Below, piece by piece: positions 1-6,888 of a DNA stretch of 32,017 nucleotides. The stretch's first letter is position 1. Every line of letters begins with the position of its first letter. Location of the stretch: the NCBI RefSeq assembly GCF_900961225.1, contig NZ_CAAHFN010000072.1, positions 1 through 32,017 on the forward strand. Reading direction: 5' to 3'. The notes beneath the pieces were generated by a model that did not search any database, was not told where the DNA came from, and was given only the letters and a program-made list of their open reading frames with translations. Source of the DNA: Modicisalibacter radicis. Lineage in GTDB: Bacteria > Pseudomonadota > Gammaproteobacteria > Pseudomonadales > Halomonadaceae. The position numbers and the translations under genes are program-made.

Positions 1-1
1 G

Positions 2-79
2 GCTCGGGGCGCTCAGGGGCAAAACACCGATTGGATCTATCCTCGAGCAATGGCCGAAAGCGCCCGAGAGGTTTTATGA
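2..79 (+). CDS. C-terminal end of an unidentified protein (partial)
   Basis: The reading frame is open from the window edge and ends at TGA 77-79, giving about 25 residues that end in AESAREVL. Too little is visible to name a family. The hairpin and T-tract element begins about 15 bp after the stop, which fits this being a gene end. The reading is supported only by the open frame and the context. Confidence 0.4.
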   Translation, partial: ARGAQGQNTDWIYPRAMAESAREVL

Positions 80-94
80 CGCCCCGGGCATTCC

Positions 95-218
95 AGACAC
101 CCGCCAGGCCCTGAATGCAAGCCGCTGTCACGCTGACCCCGGCTCGTGGGCTGCCCCTGAAGGTTGGATACCAACCGATGCAGGGGCGGTCAACGAGCCG
201 GGGTTTGGCTTTTTTGGC
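95..218 (+). repeat. 124-bp direct repeat, copy A, with three-tier hairpin and T-tract
   Basis: This element recurs at 9448-9571 in the same orientation and at the same length, with about 10 mismatches by eye. It starts with a 42-bp unstructured part (95-136). An outer stem follows (137-147 with 193-203, CCCCGGCTCGT/ACGAGCCGGGG), then a middle stem (150-159 with 181-190) and an apical stem GGTTGG-ATA-CCAACC (162-176). A T-rich tract follows at 204-215. The stem plus T-tract can act as a rho-independent terminator for the plus-strand gene on its left. It lies between convergent genes. Whether it is also a recombination site or a structured RNA is not known. Confidence 0.85.
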
Positions 219-258
219 TTTTCAGGCAGGCGGCGGTGAGGGGGCGCCGTACAGGTCG

Positions 259-804
259 TTACGTGATGTATTGGTCCGTGGTTATTACCGTGCCATAAGC
301 GAATGCCAGGGCTGCCATCATCGCGGCGTGGACCTGAGTTGCCGGCACTGTCATGCCATCGAACTCAAGATCTCGCGTGGCGCAGGCATCGTGGACGATC
401 GTCGTCTTGTAGCCGAAGTCCGAAGCCGCACGGCTGGTTGCATCAATGCACATGTGGCTCATGGCCCCGATGACCACGACGTCTTCGATACCTTGCTGGT
501 CCAGTAGCTCCTTCAGGCCGGTCTCAAGAAACGAGTTGGGAAAATGCTTCACTAGTACCGTTTCCGAGTCGAGGGGAGCGACCATGGGATGGATCGCCAC
601 TCCCTGCGTACCGGGGGTGAAGAAGGGACGGCTGGAATCGGCGGCCTCATGCCGAACATGGATGACGAGGTCCGTTGCCGATCGCGCATGCTCGATGACC
701 TTGGCGGCATTCGTTACTGCCGTTTCAATATCTTCCAGCGGCAGCTTGCCGTCGGGGAAATACTCATTCTGGATATCCACGGCAATGATTGCACGTTTAC
801 TCAT
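259..804 (-). CDS. isochorismatase-family cysteine hydrolase
   Basis: This 181-residue protein has the usual length of a stand-alone isochorismatase-like (nicotinamidase superfamily) hydrolase. The expected triad is visible: Asp10 in AVDIQNEYF, Lys86 in VLVKHFPNSF and Cys119 in GAMSHMCIDATSR. Such enzymes hydrolyse amides, carbamates or enol ethers in the cytoplasm, and the substrate here cannot be read from sequence. The ATG at 804 overlaps the stop of a small upstream ORF by four bases (ATGA), so the two are probably translationally coupled. It is divergent from a GlxA-type regulator (start 1114), a common arrangement in which the regulator controls the hydrolase. The 3' end faces repeat copy A. 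Confidence 0.9.
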   Translation of the reverse strand: MSKRAIIAVDIQNEYFPDGKLPLEDIETAVTNAAKVIEHARSATDLVIHVRHEAADSSRPFFTPGTQGVAIHPMVAPLDSETVLVKHFPNSFLETGLKELLDQQGIEDVVVIGAMSHMCIDATSRAASDFGYKTTIVHDACATRDLEFDGMTVPATQVHAAMMAALAFAYGTVITTDQYIT

Positions 805-968
805 GAAACCAACCCTCTTTCGGTAGTGTTTAGCAGACTTGAATCAGAAGGAGACGACCTCGCCGTCAGCGGTGTGACGACAGGATCCTGAGAGATCGAG
901 TCCACGGCGGATGCACTGTTGGTGATGAGGGCCTTGGCCAGGGAGCTGGCGGGAGGCTTGATCAGCAT
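801..968 (-). CDS. small 55-aa ORF coupled to the isochorismatase gene
   Basis: This short minus-strand frame (ATG 968 to TGA 801) has a strong Shine-Dalgarno sequence GGAGGAG about 7 bases before the ATG. Its stop overlaps the isochorismatase start as ATGA, the classic sign of translational coupling. The product begins MLIKPPASSLAKAL, is rich in Ser and Ala, and has no membrane segment or motif I recognise. It could be a genuine small protein or a leader ORF that sets translation of the hydrolase. A 62-codon frame on the same strand overlaps it but lacks a comparable start and is treated as a shadow. Confidence 0.5.
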   Translation of the reverse strand: MLIKPPASSLAKALITNSASAVDSISQDPVVTPLTARSSPSDSSLLNTTERGLVS

Positions 969-1113
969 GTGGACGCTCCTCCATGACGTTTCCGGGTGAT
1001 GACAGGCAGTCTAGAGGGGCCCGGCCGAGCAAGAAATTGGCCTGAATGACAATAATCGAAACTTTCGGGCCAAGGTGTCATGATTCAGGAAAACGAATCT
1101 CAGGAGCTGCGCC

Positions 1114-2082
1114 TTGTCGTTACCCAGCATTGGACTGATCCTTCATCCGACTATCAGCCCTTTCCATTTCTCGGTGCCCTATACGGTGTTCGGTATGGCC
1201 TTGTCCGATCGGCCGCTGTTCGATCTATTCATCGTGGCGCCGGAAGGGAAGCCGCTGGAGGCCGATCGGGCGATGACGCTACGGCCCGACGGAGGCCTGG
1301 AGCTGCTGGACAGGGTGGATATCGCGGTGGTTCCTGGCTGGCACGATCTGAATGCAGCACCACCGCCCGAGTTGGCCGAGGCGCTCGTCCGCTGTCATGA
1401 GCGGGGCACCCATGTGGTGGGGCTCTGTTACGGCACCTATGCCCTGGCGTACGCCGGGCTGCTGGACGGCAGACGGGCATCGACTCACTGGTTGGCCGAG
1501 CAGGACTTCAGCAACCGCTTTCCCGGAGTCAAGCTGGACACCAATGCGCTCTACGTGGAGGAGGATCGTCTGGTGACGTCGGCCGGTACCGCGGCCGGCC
1601 TGGATTGTTGCCTATTCTTGATACGCGAATACTACGGCGCGCAAATTGCCAACAAGGTGGCCCGTGTCATGGTGGTCCCGCCGCATCGAGAGGGTGGACA
1701 AGCGCAGTTCATTGAGCAGCCGGTCGCCATCTCCACCCAGGACGCCCATATCAACCGCCTGCTCGACTACCTGCGAGAACACCTGGCGGAATCGCACACC
1801 ATCGACGAGCTTGCCACCCGTACCGTCATGAGCCGGCGTACCTTCACACGCCATTTCCACAAGGCCACCGGCATGACGGTGGTGGAGTGGCTGGTAAGCG
1901 AGCGGTTACGACGTGGACGCGAGCTGCTGGAAACGACGTCCTTGTCGGTGGAGGCCATTGCGGAAAGGATCGGTTTCCACACGGCGACATCGTTTCGGCA
2001 ACACTTCAGGCAGCGACATCAGGTCAGTCCACGCGACTGGCGCAAGACCTTCGGCGAACCCCCTGACTATCGTCGGGCCTGA
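1114..2082 (+). CDS. GlxA-family AraC-type transcriptional regulator (DJ-1/PfpI domain plus HTH)
   Basis: The 322-residue protein has an N-terminal class I glutamine-amidotransferase-like (DJ-1/PfpI) sensing domain, about residues 5-185. The family signature is at GLCYGTYALAYAGLLDGRRASTHW, shortened here as GLCYGT...LLDGRRA.THW. An AraC double helix-turn-helix follows at about 215-315, with SRRTFTRHF and ERIGFHTATSFRQHFR. The start is TTG at 1114, supported by AGGAG at 1102-1106; a frame from ATG 1080 is a different reading frame. It is divergent from the isochorismatase gene with about 310 bp between them, so it is a good candidate regulator of that gene. The inducer is unknown. Confidence 0.9.
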   Translation: MSLPSIGLILHPTISPFHFSVPYTVFGMALSDRPLFDLFIVAPEGKPLEADRAMTLRPDGGLELLDRVDIAVVPGWHDLNAAPPPELAEALVRCHERGTHVVGLCYGTYALAYAGLLDGRRASTHWLAEQDFSNRFPGVKLDTNALYVEEDRLVTSAGTAAGLDCCLFLIREYYGAQIANKVARVMVVPPHREGGQAQFIEQPVAISTQDAHINRLLDYLREHLAESHTIDELATRTVMSRRTFTRHFHKATGMTVVEWLVSERLRRGRELLETTSLSVEAIAERIGFHTATSFRQHFRQRHQVSPRDWRKTFGEPPDYRRA

Positions 2083-2109
2083 CCTTGCCTCCTTCGTCGT
2101 TGTCCGCTC

Positions 2110-2289
2110 TGGCCGGATCCGGAATGGGTCGGCCCGCGTTTCAGGCAGGGCAATCCACAACTGGGTGGCATGCAGGTGAGTCTCGCCGGATACCGATTCC
2201 TCGGTGTGGCTGATGCATCTACCGGCCGCCATCAGGTTGACCTGACCGGGTCGGATGACGTGCTCATGACCCAGGCTGTCGCGGTGCAG
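2110..2289 (-). pseudogene. fragment of a pirin-family gene
   Basis: Read on the minus strand, this stretch gives LHRDSLGHEHVIRPGQVNLM, then AAGRCISHTEES, then THLHATQLWIALPE. This matches the central cupin region of pirins, where the HRDSLG, IRPGQVN.M.AGRGI.HSE and LQLWVALP motifs occur in that order. A TAA lies five codons before the fragment, and the conserved N-terminal and C-terminal parts are missing. It is therefore a decayed remnant of about 60 residues. The assignment rests on motif recall; a protein search would settle it. Confidence 0.7.
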
Positions 2290-2334
2290 CCTTCTATGTA
2301 GTTACGCCAGTCGTGATGCACAAATTGTTCATAA

Positions 2335-2379
2335 CCATCTATATTTGAGATGGAATAGCTAATAAATGCTCAAATTTGA
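2335..2379. promoter_or_regulatory. inverted repeats upstream of the orphan hipB-like gene
   Basis: CCATCT-N7-AGATGG (2335-2353) is a perfect inverted repeat. TCAAATTTGA (2370-2379) is a perfect 10-bp palindrome. Both lie in an AT-rich stretch about 100-140 bp before the HipB-like gene at 2476. Antitoxins of this type usually bind palindromes in their own promoter, so these are candidate operators. They do not resemble the 18-bp repeats in front of the second hipB gene. Confidence 0.35.
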
Positions 2380-2475
2380 CATCTTTGTTTGGTGTTCCAC
2401 TTGACTCGCCTCTGTCGAAGTGTTCAGATTTGAATATTAATAAGAAATTACAGTTCATATTTGGATACCCTAGGT

Positions 2476-2892
2476 ATGGTGCCCTCAGATTCCAAACGCT
2501 CTGGCAGCCAGGTTGCGATGCCGCCCCCCGTTGCGCGTGCCTTGAGCAATCTCGGTCGTGATCTATCAATGGCTCGTCGCATGCGTCGATTGACGCAGGA
2601 GGACCTGGCGCAGCGTATTGGCACATCACTCAGTACGGTCCGACGTATGGAAGATGGTTACCCTGGGACCGCGTTGCACACGTTCCTGCGCGCCCTGCAT
2701 GTGCTTGGGCGCCTCGAGGACATGGTCAGGGTCATGGCGCTGGAACAAGATACATTAGGCCTGGAACTGGCCCAGGACCAGTTGCCCCAGCGGGTGCGGT
2801 CAGCCGGTGGGAAAAAACCGAAGGCAAGGCTATCGGACGAGTCGGGGAGAGAAGGCGGGGCCTCTGGTGGCGATGAGTTCGAGGGCTTTTGA
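2476..2892 (+). CDS. orphan HipB-like HTH (XRE) antitoxin-type regulator
   Basis: The product is about 138 residues. A Cro/C1 helix-turn-helix spans about residues 25-80 (RRLTQEDLAQRIGTSLSTVRRMEDG). A tail of the type seen in HipB partners of HipA kinases follows (LGRLEDMV...LGLELAQ...LPQRVR). A start at ATG 2476 is chosen; TTG 2461 and ATG 2518 are in frame and possible, the latter with AGCCAGG upstream. At its stop an overlapping ATG (2892) opens a frame of only 20 codons, just where hipA would be expected to begin. The partner toxin therefore appears to be lost. It may still regulate its own promoter or neutralise another HipA. Confidence 0.7.
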   Translation: MVPSDSKRSGSQVAMPPPVARALSNLGRDLSMARRMRRLTQEDLAQRIGTSLSTVRRMEDGYPGTALHTFLRALHVLGRLEDMVRVMALEQDTLGLELAQDQLPQRVRSAGGKKPKARLSDESGREGGASGGDEFEGF

Positions 2893-3099
2893 TGGCAACC
2901 AGGATGAGTCGGGATTTGACCGATTTTGTGCCCGCCTTAGATCCTGAGTCTTGATGGGCGGTGACTGTATTTTGTAGAGCGCTCGCGCACCCATATACAA
3001 CCCTTCTAATGGATTACGTGGTTGATGAGCATCTGCAGCGCCCAGCCCACGGCTCTACACCGCACGATTGATCCAGGTGATCACCAACTGCCTGAGTAA

Positions 3100-3229
3100 T
3101 GAGCATTTAAAGTTTCATATCATGGTCTTATGGGTAGTAAAATGCCCATATTCTTGCTATCCCATGCTGGCCGCATCATAGTGAGCACTTGAATGCTCAC
3201 AAGACGTCTAATGAGCCTTAAAATGCCCA
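3100..3229. promoter_or_regulatory. four 18-bp operator-like palindromes upstream of hipBA
   Basis: Four related 18-mers start at 3100, 3131, 3182 and 3212, with consensus TGAGCAYTTAAATGCCCA. The copy at 3182-3199 is extended to GTGAGCA-CTTGAA-TGCTCAC (3181-3200), with perfect 7-bp arms. The start-to-start distances of 31, 51 and 30 bp are close to whole helical turns (3, 5, 3), so bound dimers would sit on one face of the DNA. The last copy ends 10 bp before the hipB start. HipB dimers repress their operons through repeated palindromic operators, so this is the likely autoregulatory region. Confidence 0.75.
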
Positions 3230-3239
3230 ATCTGGCGAG

Positions 3240-3578
3240 ATGACAATGAAGCGGCCGCGCAGCTACTCCCGCGTCACCAGGCAGGCGCTCTCGATCCTCG
3301 GCAAGCTGATCAAGGCTGGCCGCTTGGAGCGGAAGCTCACTGCTGCCGAACTGTCCGAACGCGCAGGCATCTCGCGCAAGACCCTCCGCAACATCGAAAA
3401 TGGCGAAGCCGGCACCGAGATCGGCACCGTCTTCGAGGTCGCCACACTCGTTGGCGTGCGGCTGTTCGATGTCGACGACCGGGCCGGTGCGATGCATAAC
3501 GCCCATCTCGAGGAAAAATTGACGCTGCTGCCGAAGCGGGTTCGCCCGAGCAGGCAGGAGGTCGATGATGCCTTCTAG
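3240..3578 (+). CDS. hipB: HipB-type antitoxin / XRE-family repressor
   Basis: This 112-residue protein has a Cro/C1 helix-turn-helix at about residues 30-75 (LTAAELSERAGISRKTLRNIENG). Its C-terminal tail ends LPKRVRPSRQEVDDAF. The start ATG 3240 follows TGGCGAGATGACA, and a second Met two codons later is possible. The 3' end overlaps hipA by 14 bases, as is usual for antitoxin-toxin pairs. By family knowledge it binds and neutralises the HipA kinase and represses the operon through the palindromes at 3100-3229. GC content is well above that of the cassette genes further right. Confidence 0.85.
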   Translation: MTMKRPRSYSRVTRQALSILGKLIKAGRLERKLTAAELSERAGISRKTLRNIENGEAGTEIGTVFEVATLVGVRLFDVDDRAGAMHNAHLEEKLTLLPKRVRPSRQEVDDAF

Positions 3579-4884
3579 GCTGACGCAGCCACGAGAGGCC
3601 TATGTCTGGATCTGGTTGCCGGGAGAGACACAACCCGTGGTGGCCGGTCGCGTCACGCAGCATGGCGATAGCTACAGCTTCAACTATGGCGCCAGTTACC
3701 TGGCGCGCGATGGCGCGATCCCGATCTATGACCCCGAACTGCCGTTGCGCCGCGGCCTGATCGAACCGACCGCTGGCCTGTCGATGGCCAGTTGCCTGCG
3801 TGACGCCTCGCCCGATGCCTGGGGGCGCCGGGTGATCATCAATCGTCTGATGGGGGGCAAGGCCGCTGGCGCCGCAGCTGACGACATCTCCGAACTCACC
3901 TATTGGCTCGAATCGGGGTCGGACAGGATCGGTGCCCTCGACTTCCAGCATTCCGCCACGGAATACGTGCCTCGCCTCAAGGCCGAGGCGTCTTATGAAG
4001 AGTTGCTGGAAGCGGCTGAACGGATCGAGAAGGGCGCCCCGCTGACGCCAGCCCTCGACCAGGCGTTGAACCACGGCACCTCGATCGGCGGTGCCCGCCC
4101 GAAAGCCCTGATCGACCATGGCGATCGCAAAATGATCGCCAAGTTCTCGTCGAGCACGGACATTTACAGCGTCGTGAAGGCGGAGTTCACCGCCATGAAG
4201 CTGGCGGCTGCATGCGAGCTCGATGTCGCCCCGGTCTCGATGACCGCGGCGGCCGGCAAGGATGTGCTGCTCATCGACCGCTTCGATCGCATCCAATCAG
4301 GGGCTGGCTGGCAGCGAAAAGCGATGGTGTCGGCGCTGACGATGCTCGGCCTTGACGAAATGATGGCGCGCTATGCGTCTTACGAAGACCTTGCCGAAGT
4401 CATCCGTCATCGCTTCACCCACCCGAAGCAAACGCTACGAGAGCTCTACGCTCGGATCGTCTTCAATATCCTGTGCGGCAACACGGACGATCATGCCCGC
4501 AACCATGCTGCGTTCTGGGACGGCAGGATGCTCTCGTTGACCCCGGCCTATGACATCTGCCCGCAGGGGCGAACGGGCAACGAGGCGACGCAGGCGATGC
4601 TGATCAAGGGCGACAACCGTATGAGTACGCTGTACAGCTGCCTCGCGGCCGCCTCGGATTTCCTGCTCAATGACCAACAGGCCCAGGCCATCATCGAGAA
4701 CCAACTGGTCATGATCGCCGGTGCATGGGACGAGGTCTGCGAGCAAGCCAAACTGACCGAGACCGACCGCAGGCTTTTTGCCGGCCGACAGTTTTTGAAC
4801 GGCTACTGCGTCGAAGGCCTCGGCGCCGCACATAGCACGGTACTGGATGGCTTTGCGGCCGCACGTGCGCAGTTACTCGGCTAA
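3565..4884 (+). CDS. hipA: HipA-family serine/threonine kinase toxin
   Basis: The 439-residue protein has the normal HipA length. An N-terminal subdomain (about 10-110) is followed by the kinase fold. The nucleotide-binding loop GTSIGGARPKA is at 171-181, with a conserved Lys in IAKF at 193. The catalytic NTDDHARNHA motif is at 306-315 and the metal-binding Asp is in TPAYD at 330. All key residues appear intact. HipA kinases phosphorylate a translation component (GltX in E. coli) and induce dormancy; the target here is not shown by sequence. Start ATG 3565 lies inside the end of hipB, indicating coupled translation. A degraded regulator gene follows directly. Confidence 0.9.
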   Translation: MMPSRLTQPREAYVWIWLPGETQPVVAGRVTQHGDSYSFNYGASYLARDGAIPIYDPELPLRRGLIEPTAGLSMASCLRDASPDAWGRRVIINRLMGGKAAGAAADDISELTYWLESGSDRIGALDFQHSATEYVPRLKAEASYEELLEAAERIEKGAPLTPALDQALNHGTSIGGARPKALIDHGDRKMIAKFSSSTDIYSVVKAEFTAMKLAAACELDVAPVSMTAAAGKDVLLIDRFDRIQSGAGWQRKAMVSALTMLGLDEMMARYASYEDLAEVIRHRFTHPKQTLRELYARIVFNILCGNTDDHARNHAAFWDGRMLSLTPAYDICPQGRTGNEATQAMLIKGDNRMSTLYSCLAAASDFLLNDQQAQAIIENQLVMIAGAWDEVCEQAKLTETDRRLFAGRQFLNGYCVEGLGAAHSTVLDGFAAARAQLLG

Positions 4885-4885
4885 C

Positions 4886-5305
4886 AAGGCGGCGAGGGTC
4901 AAGCCCGCCGGCCCGCCGAGTATCGCAATCTGCTCTGGATGCTGTTCACCGACCCTGAGCTGCGCCGGGTGATCGCCGATTGGCCGACCCAGGCGCCACG
5001 CATTCTCTCCAGTTTTCGCCGCGACTACGCGCGGGCGGATGGCGATCCCGTCATCGGCAACCTGGTGAAGGAGCATTCAGCGCACTCGCCCGACTTTTTC
5101 CAGTGGTGGCGCCGCCACGAGGTGGGTGCCCCTTGCCAGGGCGTGCGTGCGCTCGAGCTCGATGGGCTGGGCGAGGTCGGCTTCGAGCACACCCGCCTGA
5201 TCGTCGACGAAGGCCGGCATCTGCGCCTGGTGGTCTACGCCGTGCAGGAGAAGGACCCTCAGGCTCGAAGCCTTCGCCCGCCGGGTGGCTGGCGAAAGCG
5301 AGTGA
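4886..5305 (+). pseudogene. truncated, frameshifted MmyB-type XRE regulator (C-terminal ligand domain)
   Basis: The frame beginning just after the hipA stop reads YRNLLWMLFTDPELRRVIADW, FRRDYARADGDP, SPDFFQWWRRHEV and LVVYAVQEKDPQ. This pattern follows the MmyB-like ligand-binding domain of actinobacterial and proteobacterial HTH regulators. The HTH N-terminus is missing. After EKDPQ the zero frame runs into an unrelated tail. A one-base shift near 5262-5266 restores EAFARRVAGESE and a stop at 5303-5305, which looks like the native end. It is therefore truncated at the 5' end and frameshifted near the 3' end. A 125-codon frame from ATG 4939 to 5316 covers most of it but is probably not functional. 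Confidence 0.65.
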
Positions 5306-5796
5306 TAGCCGAGTAGACGCCGCTACGGTTCGGCATCCGCCCTGAGCGACCGAGCGGAATGATGAGCGTCGCCCAGAATTGCCGGCTTCCCCAAGCTTGC
5401 CGGTAAGTCTCATTGCAAAACGTTACCGAGCGAGGCTAAGTAGGGTTAAGCCCCTGGGCTAGCGGCCGATAGAAAGTATAAAGAGAACAATGCGCAGCGC
5501 GTCGCAGGGAAAGGATGTCATCCCCGGACGGTAGTGTGTCTGGGTGTGTAATAGCAGCAGCGCCCTGGGAGCTGTTGCGTTGGGACCTATGAGGCCTGAC
5601 GTGCATGCTAGGAATGATCAATGGTGTTTGAAGCTTGGCAAGGCAGCGTCTGCTTGCGAACCAGAGCGGATGGTCCGAGGAAGGTCGCATGCGCGTTCAA
5701 GGGTGTTATGTAGCAGGCACGGTTATTGGTGTTATGTTGCCGAATTATATTTAATGCTTAGGAATTTCAATAGGTTGGGGGTGCGGATGGTGTGCT
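5306..5796. other. no confident gene; possible decayed cassette or attI-like region
   Basis: About 490 bases without a recognisable protein. A frame of up to 84 codons ends at TAG 5796-5798, abutting the attC-like site. This is how the stop codons of the neighbouring cassettes are placed, but its sequence is not recognisable and its start is unclear. Two near-identical 11-mers, TGTTATGTAGC (5704-5714) and TGTTATGTTGC (5730-5740), lie 26 bp apart. No integrase remnant was recognised on the minus strand. Confidence 0.4.
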
Positions 5797-5866
5797 AGAT
5801 AACATTGTTGAACGCGCGTGCTCGTTCAAGTCAATAAACGATCGCGCTATTTAATACCTGTTATAT
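5797..5866 (+). repeat. attC-like recombination site at the left end of the cassette array
   Basis: The site begins AGATAAC (5797-5803) and ends GTTATAT (5860-5866). In between are pairing segments GCGCG (5813-5817) with CGCGC (5843-5847), and CGTT with AACG nearer the centre, giving an attC-type hairpin of about 70 bases. GTTATAT is the 5' core of the FRG cassette: its exact complement ATATAAC appears at the 3' end of that cassette (6798-6804). It could be the attC of a decayed upstream cassette or a derivative of an attI site. Confidence 0.55.
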
Positions 5867-5882
5867 TTTTTAGGAAGTTCGG

Positions 5883-6803
5883 ATGTCTATCAAAATTAGA
5901 AGATTCCAAAATTCGAAAGGGGCCATCCAATTTTTGGAAGAACTAGCGCATGGAATGAACGACACAATCGTTTTTCGAGGTCACGCTAACTCGGAACACA
6001 GGCTTGTTAATACATGGCAGCGTCACCGTAGCATTCCTCATGAGTCATGGATGTCAGATATAGATGAAGCCTTAGAAAAGTATAAAGTGGGATTAGAAAA
6101 ACTCGGTATTGAATCACACAATCATTTAGATCGCTTCGAGTCACTAGAGCATGGAAGGCATCATGGGGTACCTACACCATGTTTAGACTTCTCCTATTCT
6201 CCGTATGTGGCGCTATTTTTTGCATTTAATGGCATTAGAGTTGATTACAAAAATAAGAAGAATCATTACTCTGTTGTATATGGACTAAATATCAATCAAC
6301 TGGCTTCTGAATGGGCAAAAAAAATCAGACCACCGAAAGACAATACAGATGAATTCTATAGTGCTTACTGGGGTTTCCAAAATTCTGGAGAAGGATTTTT
6401 TAAAAATGGATTTCCTGCAAATGAACTACAGTTCATACCATTTCCGGGAAAGAGTAATACAAGGATGCAAAAGCAATTGGGAGCGTTGCTTTACGATACT
6501 CTAAATTACAGCCACATGGGAGTCAAAGATTTAGAAGAATACATTGACAGCGTTACAGAAACGCCAGTTTTTGAAAACGGAAAAACAAACCCTGGTAACC
6601 CAATACTCTACAAAATATATGTTAATCAGAAATGCGTAGATAAGGTTTTTGAAAAACTTGAATTAATGAATATGACAGGTGGAAGTCTCTATGGTGATGC
6701 AGACGGAGTGGCGTTAGATATCAAGAATGCATACAACTACAATCCCAAGTTTTCATATCTTAGAGATATCAAATCACCTGAATTAGATGACACAAGGATA
6801 TAA
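5883..6803 (+). CDS. FRG-domain protein (cassette 1)
   Basis: The 306-residue protein carries an FRG domain: IVFRGHANSEHRLVNT at about 29-45 holds the Phe-Arg-Gly signature. A second conserved block follows at about 90-115 (EHGRHHGVPTPCLDFSYSP, then VALFFAF). FRG proteins are common in accessory and defence islands but have no firmly assigned biochemical role. The start ATG 5883 has AGGAAG at 5872-5877. No signal peptide or membrane segment is seen, so it is probably cytoplasmic. The gene is clearly AT-rich compared with hipBA to its left, consistent with recent acquisition. Its TAA stop lies within the inverse core of the following attC site. Confidence 0.85.
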   Translation: MSIKIRRFQNSKGAIQFLEELAHGMNDTIVFRGHANSEHRLVNTWQRHRSIPHESWMSDIDEALEKYKVGLEKLGIESHNHLDRFESLEHGRHHGVPTPCLDFSYSPYVALFFAFNGIRVDYKNKKNHYSVVYGLNINQLASEWAKKIRPPKDNTDEFYSAYWGFQNSGEGFFKNGFPANELQFIPFPGKSNTRMQKQLGALLYDTLNYSHMGVKDLEEYIDSVTETPVFENGKTNPGNPILYKIYVNQKCVDKVFEKLELMNMTGGSLYGDADGVALDIKNAYNYNPKFSYLRDIKSPELDDTRI

Positions 6804-6884
6804 CAATCACATGCACTCGGACAGAAAAAAGCGCCGCTCGTTCCTCGCTCTGCTTTTTCCTACCGGTGATGTGTAGCGTTAAAC
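6798..6884 (+). repeat. attC site 1 (between FRG and DUF4440 cassettes)
   Basis: 87 bases from inverse core ATATAAC (6798-6804) to core GTTAAAC (6878-6884). Arms such as ATCACATGCACTCGG pair imperfectly with CCGGTGATGTGTAG, and a central imperfect stem joins AAAAAGCGCCGC with GCTCTGCTTTTT. Confidence 0.85.
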
Positions 6885-6888
6885 GGTC

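Noticed and set aside
115..507. Plus-strand frame running through repeat copy A into the isochorismatase region
   Set aside because: It crosses the hairpin element and lies antisense to a well-supported gene. No ribosome-binding site or domain is visible.
844..1032. 62-codon minus-strand frame upstream of the isochorismatase
   Set aside because: It overlaps the 55-codon frame that has the better ribosome-binding site and the ATGA coupling, and its own start has no such support.
5704..5740. Resemblance to the class 1 integron attI repeats
   Set aside because: Only short similar strings are present, no integrase is next to them and I cannot align the site. It is kept as a weak hint and not as a feature.
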